This document shows, one piece after another, positions 42,735 through 53,546 of a stretch of 64,000 bases of DNA. The DNA is taken from positions 248,001 to 312,000 of the forward strand of contig JAGTXZ010000014.1 in the NCBI GenBank assembly GCA_018398575.1, written 5' to 3'. Positions within the stretch are counted from its first letter, which is position 1; each line of letters starts with the position of its first letter. Origin of the DNA: Ampelomyces quisqualis (lineage: Eukaryota > Ascomycota > Dothideomycetes > Pleosporales > Phaeosphaeriaceae). The notes below the pieces were generated by a model. The model saw only the letters and a program-made list of their open reading frames with translations. It did no database searches and had not been told where the DNA came from. Position numbers and translations under genes: made by a program.

Positions 42735-43651
42735 GGCCGTGGCGGGCGCGACGATGGGATGGCGGAGATCAGGCGACTACGGTCTGCGGCCTCACGAAGG
42801 GCAGCATGCTGCATGTGGGCACGCTGCCAGGATGGGCCGTCCAGTCTGCCACGCTCGCTGGCGTCTCCGGGACCAGTGGGCCACTGACTGGCAGCGAGCC
42901 TTCTGCCGCGCAAGAAGCCCCTCACCGCCTCCGTAGCGGCCTCGCGAGACAGACGCCTGGGGGGGACAAAGACCGTGGCCACGCCGGCGCCACGAGGCCG
43001 CATCCCTGCGCGCCTCGCGAGTCGCACACGCGCCGCCGAGCTACGCCGTGGCCGCATGCCGTGCCCCGTCAGAGAACTGGCGGCGTTGAGAGGTGCGGAG
43101 CATTGTTGGGCATGCCGCAGAAACGTGGACTGCACGTGTGCACCCTTGCTTGCCATGATGAAGACACATGGCCCCTCCGTCTCCGGCCTCCGTATCCGTA
43201 CCTGTATCCGTCTCGTTGCGATTGGCCTCTGCCCCGTCTCGTTGCAATGGCCTCCGTACTCCGTACACGCTCGGCTGATCTGCACCAAGAGCATGTAGAT
43301 CGATCGGTGCTTGACGGTCGACCCATCAGACACCAGTGTTTTTCAGCCTGAGAGGGGCCTGCCGCCGGCCGCCATTCCACGTGTGAAACCCCACTTTCTG
43401 AGACGACATTGCATACGTTGAGCATCATCTACCTATTCCATGCGAGACATCAGGCCGATCCAAGCAAGCCTTGGTGTCACTGTGGCATCCCGCCAGACCG
43501 GTCCTACAAGCCCGCTGCCTTTGCCACCGCTGCTGCTTGAGGAAGCTGTCCGAATGAATCCCGCGCCCGAGCAACCATGCCCATCAAGCCAACTGCACAG
43601 TCATCAACAGCGATACAGGACCATCTGTAGCTAGTCATGCATGTCGCTCGC
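42735..43651. other. flbA upstream region
   Basis: GC-rich, with long frames on both strands that are compositional. Holds one TACTCCGTA at 43258. No gene recognised. Confidence 0.45.
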
Positions 43652-43659
43652 TCCACGCC

Positions 43660-43934
43660 TAGAGATGGGTCGATACCGCAAGCGAGCCCAAAGTCTTGTA
43701 TATTCCGTATCGTATCGCATACCATACTAAAGCGATACGATACAATGTATCGTAACACCAACTATAAACAGACAAGCTTGCCGCCTCTAGATAGGTTAGG
43801 GTCACATGCTACCCATGTATCTGTCTGTGCACCCCCTGTCGGATACATTCGCTTGTAACGAAATATCTCAAGCCTGTATATTCTGTATCGTATCGTAACT
43901 GTATCCGACACTGTATCATAAGAGCCCATCTCTA
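43660..43934. mobile_element. non-autonomous hAT-like MITE, copy B (275 bp)
   Basis: Flanked by a perfect 8-bp duplication TCCACGCC (43652-43659 and 43935-43942). Inverted ends TAGAGATGGG at the left and CCCATCTCTA at the right are exactly complementary. The first ~20 bp and last ~60 bp match copy A at 7594-8009; copy B lacks about 140 bp of the interior. The duplication is still perfect, which suggests recent insertion. Confidence 0.88.
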
Positions 43935-43942
43935 TCCACGCC

Positions 43943-46767
43943 ACGGTCAGAAAAAAGTTCTCGGCACCAAAACTCCGCCCTACAAATGAACCACGGTGCC
44001 CTTGTCCAAATCTCCGGCCGCATGCGGCACGTGCCACGGCCAGCGAAAAGCAATGCACGCTTTCGTTTCACGCCGACGGCATATTCCACACTGCATGCCT
44101 GTCGGGACTGTCTCCGATCCCCGAATCATGTCGAGTGACCGATGACGAGAGACTCAGATCACGTCCACGCGAGTTCGGTTCCTAGGCTGCCCCAAGCACA
44201 AAGACATGACTTGTTCTTTCTGCCTCCCGCCTGCTGCCTGCACCTTCACGGGGTCGCTCTCTAGCGAGCGCAATTCCCGCCAGCGGACAGTGATATGTGT
44301 ATACGCCAAGTCCAGCGGAATACGTGCCCGTCAGAAGATGGGGTGGTGAATCCGTCCTCGTAGCCACCGCTGAAAGAAAAAAACCAGCCTTGGCTGCCGC
44401 ACCTAGTTGCCGCCAATGCAATCATCGGGCCACTGTATACTCCGTATCAGAATTTCAAAGCCCATCACGTCTAGCCGCTCCAGGCGCAAGAGGATGGAGG
44501 TCCGTCACGTTATCCATCTGCCTCTGACGAGCCCTCCAAAACCATCGCACCCGGAATAGGCGACGATCAACCAATGTCTTTGGCCAAATTCCGCTGACTG
44601 GTTCCTCGACTCATGATGGGGCGCTGCCATGCCGTGACCCCTGGCACACACACGTGGCGACCGATTGACTTTGTCTAGCGGCCCGCTGGCGTGAACCATG
44701 GCGCTGTTTCCACGAATCCAACCGACATGGCTTGCTCCCCGTCCTGCAAACACATGCGTCTGACAAAGCGCTCCCAGAGGCCTCGCGTCCAACACACGGC
44801 AGCGATAACGCTCACTTAACCCTTCTCAGCGCTACTGCAGTCGTCGCATGAATCATTGCTCAGCGCGCCATTACCCGACCGCATCAGATGCGTTTCGATA
44901 GGACGCCCACATTAGCATGGCTCACGAAACGCATCTCGCACCCTGAAAGCATTCTATCTGCAGGTATATCGACTGGGGCTGCCTGCTGCCATGCGCGGCA
45001 CTACGCCAATGCGGTACTGTACGCATCTGGTCGCTCCGCTTTCGTCTCCACCCATATCGCCGTCCGTTATGTGTAAGCAATGCTCGTCCACACGTGATTT
45101 GCGTCCTTGAAAAATCTCGGTGAGACGATGGGTACCATCCTTTGAAAACTAAGTCACGAGTTGGTCCAGGCCTCGCGTCGCGACTAGACTCTGAGCCGGA
45201 CAGGCACAAGTGCAAAGGTTATCGCTAGTGCTGCAACAAGCACTTCTCCTGAACAGCAGAGAGTGCGAGCGCGGCGAGACTTTGTTCTGCGTCTCGAACG
45301 CCCGTGGCTCGAGCGTCGGGATGGATTTTAATAACAATCATTTGTGTTCTCGCCCTAGCTACATGGTGGCGGTCGGAGGTGGCTTTCATCCACATTACTT
45401 GCGGCATTGCGCATGCTACAGAGCGTGGCTCTTGTGTTTCACAAAGGGTCGGAAATGAGGATCTCGAACAACAGGGCCTGACAAACAGCCTAAAGCAAAA
45501 TTTCAAAACGACTCATCGTAAGCGCACGCTCAAATTGACTTTTCCATGCAACTGTTTTACTTTATAGTCGCGCTGTTGTTGTGGTACAGTTGTATCCAGC
45601 TAGCTTGGAGGGTAGCTTACTTCTCACTCCTGAAACTTGAGAGCGTGGGCTCAGTTATTACAGTACGTCTACAGATCCCTCGTGTTGTGGTTGATTAGTC
45701 CCGGATCCAGAATGAGCTTTGCTTATCCTGTCCTGGCTGTGAAGAGAGGGAATGCACTTGGCCATTCCTTGATCCTTGCCTTCTTTGCTTCCACACCTTC
45801 AAGTCTTCCCAGTGCCAGACTGCGAAGAGTGCGGATGGGATGAGGAGTGTGGCCTAGGTGGCTGAGCCAGGTTACAGTATTAGCTCTGCAGCAAAGGACA
45901 GACCCCATCCAGGAACCCATAGGCATAGTACTGGCCTCTGGAAAGCACCCTCTACCTGTACATAGACCAGGCCAATATTCTCTATGCGGTGTATCATAGC
46001 TCTGTCACAAAACAAGCTCCCCTACCCTTTCCTCTCTATTCTCTCTCCTCTTTCATCGCGCCCTCACACACACCCCGCAAATACCTTCCCACCGACCCCT
46101 TCTCGCATCCCCAAATCTGCTACCAAACAAGCAGCTGTCCGATCAGCGTCAAAATCCACCAAGTCCCGTCACCCAGGAACCACAACATCAGAACAAACCA
46201 AACTCTCCCATCGCACCCCGTCTCCCAACGCCTACCAACCGCCCCCCCAAAACCCCCTTGCACAAACCCCTCTCCACACCGCCCCCACACCCACCAGAAA
46301 CAACCAGCGTCACGGGCCAGAGACGATGATGCCAAGCAGACTGCGCCGCAGTCTCGACCATGGGCTACGGTAGAGCCGGGCGCGGCCTTGCACGCGGATA
46401 CTACCCGCGAGCCCCGGGTGTAGGAAATCGTTTCGAGGAGGCGGGTTTGATGCGGAAGGGTGTTGGGCTGGAGGTAGTGGGGTAGGTATTGCGGGTTCGA
46501 GAGGGATTTCAGGCTGGGAATGCGAGGCTGGAATTACCAGTGGATTTGACGGACGGTGCGGTGTGCTTTTTCTCTTGAGTGGGTTTTTTGCGTGTGTGTA
46601 GCAGAAGTATAGTCAAACTACTGGTAAGGTAGCAGGGACATCTTGAGCGTATTGGTAGTATCACAATGTCCTTGCCAGTACGTTCATATGGTGTGGCAAA
46701 GCTTCAGCTTTCATGCAAGAAAGTGGTATATATCCTTAATTATTGTCAGTAAACAAGTTGGTGAAAA
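43943..46767. other. 2.8-kb intergenic stretch
   Basis: No supported gene. One TACTCCGTA at 44438. A C/A-rich stretch at 46020-46310 has open frames of Pro/Thr/Ser bias (for example 45989-46423) without recognisable features; a small gene there cannot be excluded. Confidence 0.4.
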
Positions 46768-47191
46768 TCACACATCAGAATCGCTTGTGGGGTATTGGGC
46801 AGATCGTTGGTCAAGCAAAATTGGTTTCTTCGCAGAGCCTGGCTGGCTGCGCTCGGCACGTGCTGCTTCTCTGGCGAGGACAGTAGCAACCGGCGGAGCG
46901 GCCATAGTAAGGTCCTCTTCGTCTCCGTCTTCATCGACAACGATGGGATTGTCAGCAGACCCCTCTTCGCGGCTCGCCTGGCGAGCAGCCGGCGTCTTGT
47001 TGACTGGCGACGCCTGCGACTTCTTTGCCTTAACTCAATGCGAAGCGAAGGTTGCGATATCTGTGCTGATATCAGATCGGTACAGAGCCAACGCAGTGAG
47101 ATACTGAACATACCTGCGCCTTCTTGGGAGAGAAAATCCATACCCCTATCTCATCCCAGATACGCCGAAAAGCAAACCTCGCGTCGAACAT
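46768..47191 (-). CDS. small hypothetical acidic/basic protein
   Basis: Model: complement(join(46768..47028,47114..47191)), 112 aa, one 85-nt intron (GTATGT...TTAAG). Exon 1 reads MFDARFAFRRIWDEIGVWIF then SPKKAQ. Exon 2 has a basic start (AKKSQASPVNKTPAARQASR), an IVVDEDGDEED segment resembling a SUMO-interaction motif (hydrophobic core followed by acids), and a Lys/Ser end. Composition is consistent with a nuclear protein. I do not recognise it. The acceptor has no strong polypyrimidine tract, so the model is tentative. Confidence 0.42.
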
Positions 47192-47287
47192 CACAAATCA
47201 AACAGTATCGTGTACAGCTAGATCATCACTAGCAACAGTAATACTATCACTTGTGCTTTGCCCACCATTTTGTCCGCTCCCAGCTCC

Positions 47288-48946
47288 CTAATGGCTCTGC
47301 TGCTGTCCTCCAAAAGACGACACGTACCCAGCAGGGCCATACGCCGGCGTCATCTGTAGAGTACACATATTGTACCCAGAATGCTGCATAGTTCCATATG
47401 GATGCCATTGAGCGCCAGGCACGAACTCCGCAGGAGGCTGGAAGTACCCAGGATACACGGGCTGATACATCGGCATCACTTTCGCACCTCGCGAAGCTAC
47501 ACGCGCCATGTACTGGCAGACAACAGCCATAGAGTGTTCACAGACTTTGACAGGTGGCCAGCACCACGTCCTGCACTCGTCGAGTTGGCCGGAAACCGGG
47601 CGCGCTTGGACTTCGATGTACGACTCCTCGCGCATGGCTGGGGAGTTGTATTCGAGGAGCATGACGGGCGTGCTAGAGTGGCCTGCAGCCGGGGTCTTTG
47701 AGATGCGCAAGCTGAGCGCTGGAATACTGCCTCGGTGGCGTTTGGCGTGCGGGTTGAAGTGGATGTTATCCTCGAATCGCTTGACGCGCAGGTATCGGAA
47801 GGACGGGTACTTATTCTCTATGACGATTATGGGCGCGCCGAACGTCGCCGTGTTGGGTGCATTGGGAAGCATCAATATCATGCCACGCTGCATGATGCTC
47901 ATGTCGCGCGGCAGGGGCTTGTAGATGTAGCGGTTCTGGTCGGCTTCGAGTTGAGCGACGCGGCGGAAGAGCTTACCGAGATCGAATTGGTCGGCTTGCA
48001 CGTGGACGGCCCAGTCGTCAAGATTCTTCCATTCGATGCAGAATCGCTGCTCGAGGTTTATCCATGACTCTTGCATCATGAGTTCTGAGCCGGGTGCTAG
48101 TCGAAGGACGTTTGAGCCCATGTCTTCAGTGCTGCTGCCAAGAAGAAGAGCCATATTGAGCTCACGAATCGCTCGGGGCGGGATTTTCGTCATGGCATAG
48201 AGATGGGCAACTTCGCCTTCCACTTCAGTGACCATTATCGGATGCCTGAAGAATCCATCTTGTCTCTTCTGGTTGTGAATTATAGATCCCGGGAAACTCC
48301 TGCCATCAGGCATGAAGTAAACCTTCCCAGGAACAGGAGCAAACTTGACGGGCCGACGAGCAGAAGGTGTATCATCGCGAGGGCCAGATGGAGTTTTGGC
48401 GGGCGAAGGAGTCAAGCGACCTGATGACGCCATTCGTAAAGACCGACCACGTGAATTAGAAGCAGGAGCGGGGGTAGTGGGCGGTGACTGTGTGGGAGGT
48501 AGTCGCGAAAAAGATTCCTGGTGTGTAATGGCGGCTCGAGGGCATGTGGTACCGTGGTATGTTGTCAGCGAGCAGTCTTCAAATCCTGTTTGTAGCTCGT
48601 TTTCCGTGCTGGAAAAAACCTGCGTTGTCCGCGATGGTGTCGTAGACTGTGATGAGCTTCCAAATAGCGCTTCAGAGTGTGCGACGGTTGCGATGCCGCG
48701 TATCGCCCGCGACTTCGCGGGGAGTGTCTCTTCGTCATGTATCTGCTGAAGCGCCTCGCCTTTCTTGGCCTGACCGTTGGAGGCATTGGCGAGCTCCGCA
48801 GGCGCCTGCGTTCCAACCTTCACCAATCGCTCGCTCTCGGCAAGGCGCTCCGGCACATCGACGGGGCATCTTTGTAGAGGCGCTGTGGGGAATTCGCTCG
48901 CTCGAGATGACCACTCGAGCGGCACATACCTCGTTTTCTTACCCAT
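47288..48946 (-). CDS. hypothetical protein with two related 100-130 aa segments
   Basis: 552 aa from the ATG at 48946 (MGKKTRYVPLEW); an upstream in-frame ATG at 49108 would add 54 residues of unlikely composition. Residues ~1-215 are Ser/Thr/Pro-rich and disordered. A first compact segment begins GKVYFMPDGRSFPGSIIHN and continues FFRHPIMVTEVEGEVAHLYA. A second begins MQRGMILMLPNAPNTATFGA and continues PIIVIENKYPSFRYLRV. Both share a pattern of G-x-[VI]-x-[FL]-x-P, a variable loop, then a P-x-[VI]-V strand, also seen in the protein at 33180-33893. The C-terminus is Pro/Tyr/Gly/Met-rich. No signal peptide or known domain. Confidence 0.65.
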   Translation of the reverse strand: MGKKTRYVPLEWSSRASEFPTAPLQRCPVDVPERLAESERLVKVGTQAPAELANASNGQAKKGEALQQIHDEETLPAKSRAIRGIATVAHSEALFGSSSQSTTPSRTTQVFSSTENELQTGFEDCSLTTYHGTTCPRAAITHQESFSRLPPTQSPPTTPAPASNSRGRSLRMASSGRLTPSPAKTPSGPRDDTPSARRPVKFAPVPGKVYFMPDGRSFPGSIIHNQKRQDGFFRHPIMVTEVEGEVAHLYAMTKIPPRAIRELNMALLLGSSTEDMGSNVLRLAPGSELMMQESWINLEQRFCIEWKNLDDWAVHVQADQFDLGKLFRRVAQLEADQNRYIYKPLPRDMSIMQRGMILMLPNAPNTATFGAPIIVIENKYPSFRYLRVKRFEDNIHFNPHAKRHRGSIPALSLRISKTPAAGHSSTPVMLLEYNSPAMREESYIEVQARPVSGQLDECRTWCWPPVKVCEHSMAVVCQYMARVASRGAKVMPMYQPVYPGYFQPPAEFVPGAQWHPYGTMQHSGYNMCTLQMTPAYGPAGYVSSFGGQQQSH

Positions 48947-50073
48947 CGCGCGAAGTCTGATACAGGGCGGGCTTCCGATATAGAAGAAACTTTTATCCAC
49001 TCGAAGGTGGGAAAGCCATAATGTAGCGGTTGGTATAGAAGAGGTACAATGCCAAGCCGCCCAAGCCGATGGTTGTGAAGTCCCACTACGCGGGGGCGAA
49101 AAGTACAAGCGGCAAAGAGAATGTCTTAGGGGCTTGACTAATGAAAAGACCAGAAGCAGCGTGAATGGATGTTGGAAAACTATAGACTTGAGTGAAGGAG
49201 GGTAATGTGGATTGCGGCCGGCTGCCCAGCCTGCTAGGAGGGGCGGATAATTTTGGTCAACGCACCAAGTGAAAGAGGATTACTTGCAGAATAGTGGACC
49301 TTGGATGAGAAGCTGACCATGAAGAATTCACACGGTGGTAGTTTGTGGTCCGTTGCCCAACGTCGCGATGCTTCATCATGATACCGATGCTTCTCCATCG
49401 CCCTCCCCAGACTATAGATTTTTAGAGACAGCTCTTTCATGAGGAGCATAGAAAAGAGATTGTGGTATACTTGACGAGAATTTATGGCTTACTTGACGCG
49501 CGCGTTTGTGCTCCGCATGACTGAACCTTTCAGTGGTGCGTGGCTGTTTGCTGCTCTCGCTTGACTCCGACTTGTTCAGACGAAGTGTGTTGTCGAAGTG
49601 TATTGGAATACGGACAAGGATCTCCGGAGCTACGATAGAGTTCATAATCAGTCATACTGCACCCTTCGAACATGATAAACTTGGCTGAGAACGCTTGGAG
49701 AAACAGAAAGTCAAGCTCTACTGGGTATCAGTCGTTCGAATGCAGGCGCTGGCGGCCATTATGAGAATTTTGCATGGGGATATGACCTTCAGAAACATGT
49801 AGCCTCAGACTGCCAGTCTCTATTGGGAATCTGTACATATTAGTGTAAGAATTGGGTCGTATGAGTAGTGCCGAGGCTTGTTTGACGTTGGATTTGCCGT
49901 CACGTGGACCTGACGATAAGCGAGATCGGCGCCTGGACGCAAGATGCAGCCATCACGTTTCGGTGCACATCAATAACGCACTTCCACGTTGCACGAATCG
50001 TGTCTAGACTGCCTCAGACGTCATTAGTTCTCAGCTAACACCTCACCCAAAATTAACACCGTATCAAGACAGC
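48947..50073. other. divergent intergenic region before the PPCDC gene
   Basis: Minus-strand frames at 49234-49449 and 49412-49645 overlap a possible GTAAGC...CTATAG intron, but joining them yields only ~60 residues, so I do not call a gene. The rest shows nothing recognised. Confidence 0.4.
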
Positions 50074-50883
50074 ATGTCCGGAGAAATCAGCGAGGTGAGA
50101 CCGCTCGGTCTGAAACCCGTGCAGCACCAACACCGCCAAACACCTCGAGCCGATCCGTTCATCTTTAACCGTAGGGATGGCAATATACACGTTCTGCTGT
50201 GCGCAAGTGGCTCAGTCGCGACCATAAAGATCCCGAATATGATCAATGCGCTTGCAACGCATAAGAATGTTCGAATAAGACTCGTCTTCACGACCTCAGC
50301 CGCGAACTTCCTTCAAGGCCAAAGCACAGAACAGCCCTCAATAGCCGATATAGAAGCTCTGCCAAACGTAGATGCGGTATACTTCGACGCAGACGAGTGG
50401 GCGGAACCATGGGTGCGTGGCAAGAAGATTCTACACATCGAGCTACGGCGGTGGGCAGACATCATGGTTATTGCGCCCCTCAGCGCCAATGAGCTCGCGA
50501 AGATCACACAAGGATGGTCAGACAACCTACTCCTGTCTGTTGTGCGTGCGTGGGATACAACAGGTCTGATAGATCCGGTCCGGGACATACCCGGTGTGCA
50601 ATGGGCAGAGGCTGGGGGTGCAGAGGGCGCAGGGAGAAGAAAAAGAATACTCGTTGCCCCAAGCATGAATACCGCCATGTGGTTGCAACCTATCACCAAG
50701 AAGCAAATAGACGTCTTGAACAACGAATGGGGTGTTGACAACGGAGGTTGGTTTGAGGTATTGCAGCCCATGCAGAAAGAGCTGGCCTGTGGCGATGTAG
50801 GAGCTGGAGCAATGAAGGACTGGAGAGAGATTGTGGGCGTTTTAGAAGAGAGACTTGGCCTATCCGGCGATGAAGAGAGCTGA
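50074..50883 (+). CDS. CAB3: phosphopantothenoylcysteine decarboxylase (coenzyme A synthesis)
   Basis: An FMN enzyme converting 4'-phosphopantothenoylcysteine to 4'-phosphopantetheine, the third step from pantothenate to CoA. 269 aa, single exon, no targeting signal, presumably cytosolic. HFCD-family landmarks: HVLLCASGSVATIK (flavin binding), catalytic His121 in KILHIELRRWADIM, APLSANELAKI, Asn199 in APSMNTAMW, and Cys239 in the flexible flap ELACGDVGAGAM. An extra segment of ~28 residues (163-190, Gly/Ala/Arg-rich) lies between the helix after DNLLLSVVRAWDT and the PSMNT motif. No acidic Hal3-type tail is present, so this is a plain decarboxylase and not a Hal3/Vhs3 moonlighting subunit. 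Confidence 0.92.
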   Translation: MSGEISEVRPLGLKPVQHQHRQTPRADPFIFNRRDGNIHVLLCASGSVATIKIPNMINALATHKNVRIRLVFTTSAANFLQGQSTEQPSIADIEALPNVDAVYFDADEWAEPWVRGKKILHIELRRWADIMVIAPLSANELAKITQGWSDNLLLSVVRAWDTTGLIDPVRDIPGVQWAEAGGAEGAGRRKRILVAPSMNTAMWLQPITKKQIDVLNNEWGVDNGGWFEVLQPMQKELACGDVGAGAMKDWREIVGVLEERLGLSGDEES

Positions 50884-51793
50884 ACATGCTGCATGTCTCC
50901 CCTAGACGAGATATTATTTGCATCTGGCCTCTTGTTCCTTGCTCCAGGATTCACCAGAACACTCACGCACAGCAGGTATAATTGGCTTGTATGGAGCTGC
51001 TGGGTAGCCACCTGCGTTGTTGTACTCAAACTTTGGGGTGAACCTGACAAATATGGTGGCATGCATGCTCGTCTTCTGTCAATTCCCTGGCTAGACACTC
51101 CACGTACAAGGTACACCTATATATCAAAGTGCAGAGTTGCGATGAAGAAGAACGCTTCTCACTGACACTTGGGAGCAGTCACGATCACGTTCCGAAAAAC
51201 ACTCACATTCACCATGGCCGCGAGCACACACCTTGAAAGTGAAGAGGAGAAAACATAAAAGATGTACCAAAAAGAAAAAATCGACCGCGCGATCTGAGAC
51301 CCCAACTACTCCCCGATTCGAACCAAGGATGTAGCCATTCAACTCTCGGTCTCCCACTGTTGGTGCCTACTTTTTTTTGTAGCCCTGTTTTTGCTCGTTG
51401 AATCCCCGCCGATCGCGCCGATCGCACCAGTGCGCACTGGGTAGAGGAAACGTAGGATTAAATAAAATAAATAGATGGAGTTATAATGACTGGGTAGTTT
51501 TTTGAGGTTCTTGGTGGTTGAGCAGGTGAAGGGCGATGAGCTGTGTGCGCGATTGTTTTGTCCGTGCGGAGCTCATTCACCTGGTATGGATTTCCATGCT
51601 GTAAGTGCTGTCGTTGACAGAGTCATGGCTGGGAAAGCTCGGTCTCGTCTAACTTTGTTTGCAAGGTGTTGTCACAGCAGTCTTACTTGTAAACAACACT
51701 TGCAGACCATCGACGGGACAACTCCTGTCAACTCTCTCACCTGCAGTCGACGCAGTGTCTCACCCCAAAGCTGGAAATCGAACACCTCAGAGC
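50884..51793. other. intergenic between the PPCDC and Aurora genes
   Basis: A short frame at 50893-51165 follows the stop directly and is probably 3' UTR. A tRNA-like B box on the minus strand near 51310 has no foldable cloverleaf. Nothing else seen. Confidence 0.45.
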
Positions 51794-53035
51794 ATGGCGT
51801 CAAAGATCCTTGAGCAGGCTCGCGCGCCGCCAAAGTTGAACAAAGCAAGCCACAGCAACGCGTTACTGGCCAATCTGAAGTCCTCTGTAAACTGTTCGAC
51901 GCTGAAGTCATTGCGACTGTAGACTGACCTCGCGTAGATACATAACACAAAGGCCAAGCTCAGCGCACTGCGGACATCAGGTACAGGCAAGGTGGTCAAA
52001 CCAGCCGCACCAAGCAAGACAGCTACCGAGCGCGAGCATCTCAAACGAGTCATCGAGCGACTCTCTATCATCGAAGGTAGGACTAGCTCAAAACGATCAT
52101 CTCCGCGATACTCGTCCGATCCATCACTGCACATTCCCCTAAAGGAGCCCTCCACTCTCGCAGCGCACGATTTCGAAGTCGGCGGCATCCTCGGCAAAGG
52201 CAAATTCGGGCGCGTCTTCCTCGCCCGCCACCTTGCCACGGACTACATCTGTGCGCTCAAGATCATCACAAAAGCGCAATGTTCGAACAAAGAGGAGGAG
52301 ATGCTGATCCGCCGAGAGATCGAAGTACACCAGAACCTTGCACACAAGAATATCCTCAAGCTGCTATCGTGGTTCCACGACGACAGGAACATCTACCTGG
52401 TCTTGGAGTTCGCGCCCGGAGGCAGCTTGTTCTCGCGGCTCAAGAAGCAGCCCAGCGGCCGATTCGACGAACACACGGCGGCACAGTATGTCGCGCAGAT
52501 GGCTGAAGCATTGCGTTATATGCACAGCAAGAAGATCATACATCGAGACATCAAGGCGGAAAATATATTGCTTGGTTTTCACAACGACGTCAAACTCGCA
52601 GACTTTGGATACTCCGTGCACTCCGAATCTGGATTCCGATCTACCGTCTGCGGCACACTGGACTACCTTAGCCCCGAGATGGCCATCATGATGCTCAATC
52701 CCGGCAAGGACAAGAACTTCTACACCAAGGCGATCGACCAGTGGAGCTTAGGAGTGCTGACGTACGAGCTGTTGGTGGGCAAGCCGCCATTCGAGATGAA
52801 GAGCACGCATGCAACGCAGAAGAAGATTGCGAACTACAAGGGAAAAGGATTCAAGTTTCCGAGCTATGTCGCTCAAGGTGCGGAAGATTTGATCCGAGAT
52901 CTGCTAAATATGGATGCGGAGAAGAGGCCTGGGTTTGATGAAGTGCTCAAGCACCCGTGGATTACTAGACATGTGGAAAAGTCGGTGCAATCGGGTCTCC
53001 GATCGTTCAACCATATTTTGGAGCGTGCTACTTGA
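51794..53035 (+). CDS. IPL1: Aurora kinase
   Basis: The mitotic kinase of the chromosomal passenger complex, which corrects kinetochore attachments. Model: join(51794..51886,51938..53035), 396 aa, one 51-nt intron. N-terminal extension ~108 residues. Kinase domain ~110-370: glycine loop GKGKFGRVF (~117), Lys139 (ALKI), catalytic Asp235 (HRDIKAENILLG), DFG Asp253, activation loop FRSTVCGTLDYLSPEM with the autophosphorylated Thr267 and the Aurora-type CGTLDYL. The residue after DFG is Tyr (DFGYSV) where animal and yeast Auroras have Trp. The domain ends HPWITRH. Exon 1 was found because the frame extends upstream to an acceptor and then MASKILEQARAPPKLN. Confidence 0.92.
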
Positions 53036-53333
53036 TTGTTCGTAGTCCTTCCGTTGGCCAGGTGTGGGATGAGAGGATTTCCGAGACTATACTCGATGTA
53101 TGATCTACTTGTTGTATATTTGAGCATGTGTATAATTGAGTCATGATGCAGTTGAATCTAGCCGGACCTTTTACAGTGACTATTTACAATGTAAAAAAGC
53201 CTCTAAAGGATAGTATTGCGTTTGTGGGTGCGCTGAGAACGGTCAAGACCTCTCTCTAAGAAGAAAATGCTATCAGCGTTGGGGATAAATTATCGTTAGC
53301 TGTTGAAAAGATCCGCATACTCCGCCATGATTA

Positions 53334-53546
53334 TTATAAAGTACCAAGTTGCTCAAAGGCCTGTGTACAATCTTGAGTAAGATTGAAGACGTTAAAAACC
53401 TGCAAAAAATCGACATCCCTTTCCGCCTTCAAGCCCGAAGCTTCCAACTCATCCAGCGCACGTCCGTACTCGACATACGTTGAACACGACGTCATCGAAG
53501 CACCGCACAACGCAGCAACTGCGTTCAAAAATACCAACACGAACAT
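53334..53546 (-). CDS. small secreted protein candidate
   Basis: Single exon, 70 aa. Residues 1-15 (MFVLVFLNAVAALCG) are a plausible signal peptide with an AVA/ALC cleavage region. The remainder carries two further cysteines (TSC, QDC) and an acidic, amphipathic composition (ALDELEASGLKAERDVDF). It converges with the Aurora gene, 298 bp apart. An in-frame ATG 27 bp upstream (MLHHLELVS) would spoil the signal peptide, so I chose the inner start. No family recognised; a chance frame remains possible. Confidence 0.4.
   Translation of the reverse strand: MFVLVFLNAVAALCGASMTSCSTYVEYGRALDELEASGLKAERDVDFLQVFNVFNLTQDCTQAFEQLGTL

Noticed and set aside
42233..43351. Long plus-strand frame of 372 codons opposite and upstream of flbA
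   Set aside because: It overlaps the flbA first exon and its GC-rich promoter; composition is Arg/Gly/Ala from GC bias and no domain or splice logic supports it.
45989..46423. Pro/Thr/Ser-rich plus-strand frames
   Set aside because: Explained by the C/A-rich composition of the stretch; two frames are equally open.
49234..49645. Two minus-strand frames that might be joined by a GTAAGC...CTATAG intron
   Set aside because: Splicing leads to a stop after about a dozen codons, leaving ~60 residues without recognisable features.
51295..51360. Minus-strand GGTTCGAATCG, a B-box-like sequence, with flanking GAGACC/GGTCTC complementarity, as a possible tRNA
   Set aside because: The stems around the T-loop do not pair, there is no A box at the right distance and no anticodon arm; no cloverleaf can be drawn even allowing an insertion like that in tRNA-Leu.
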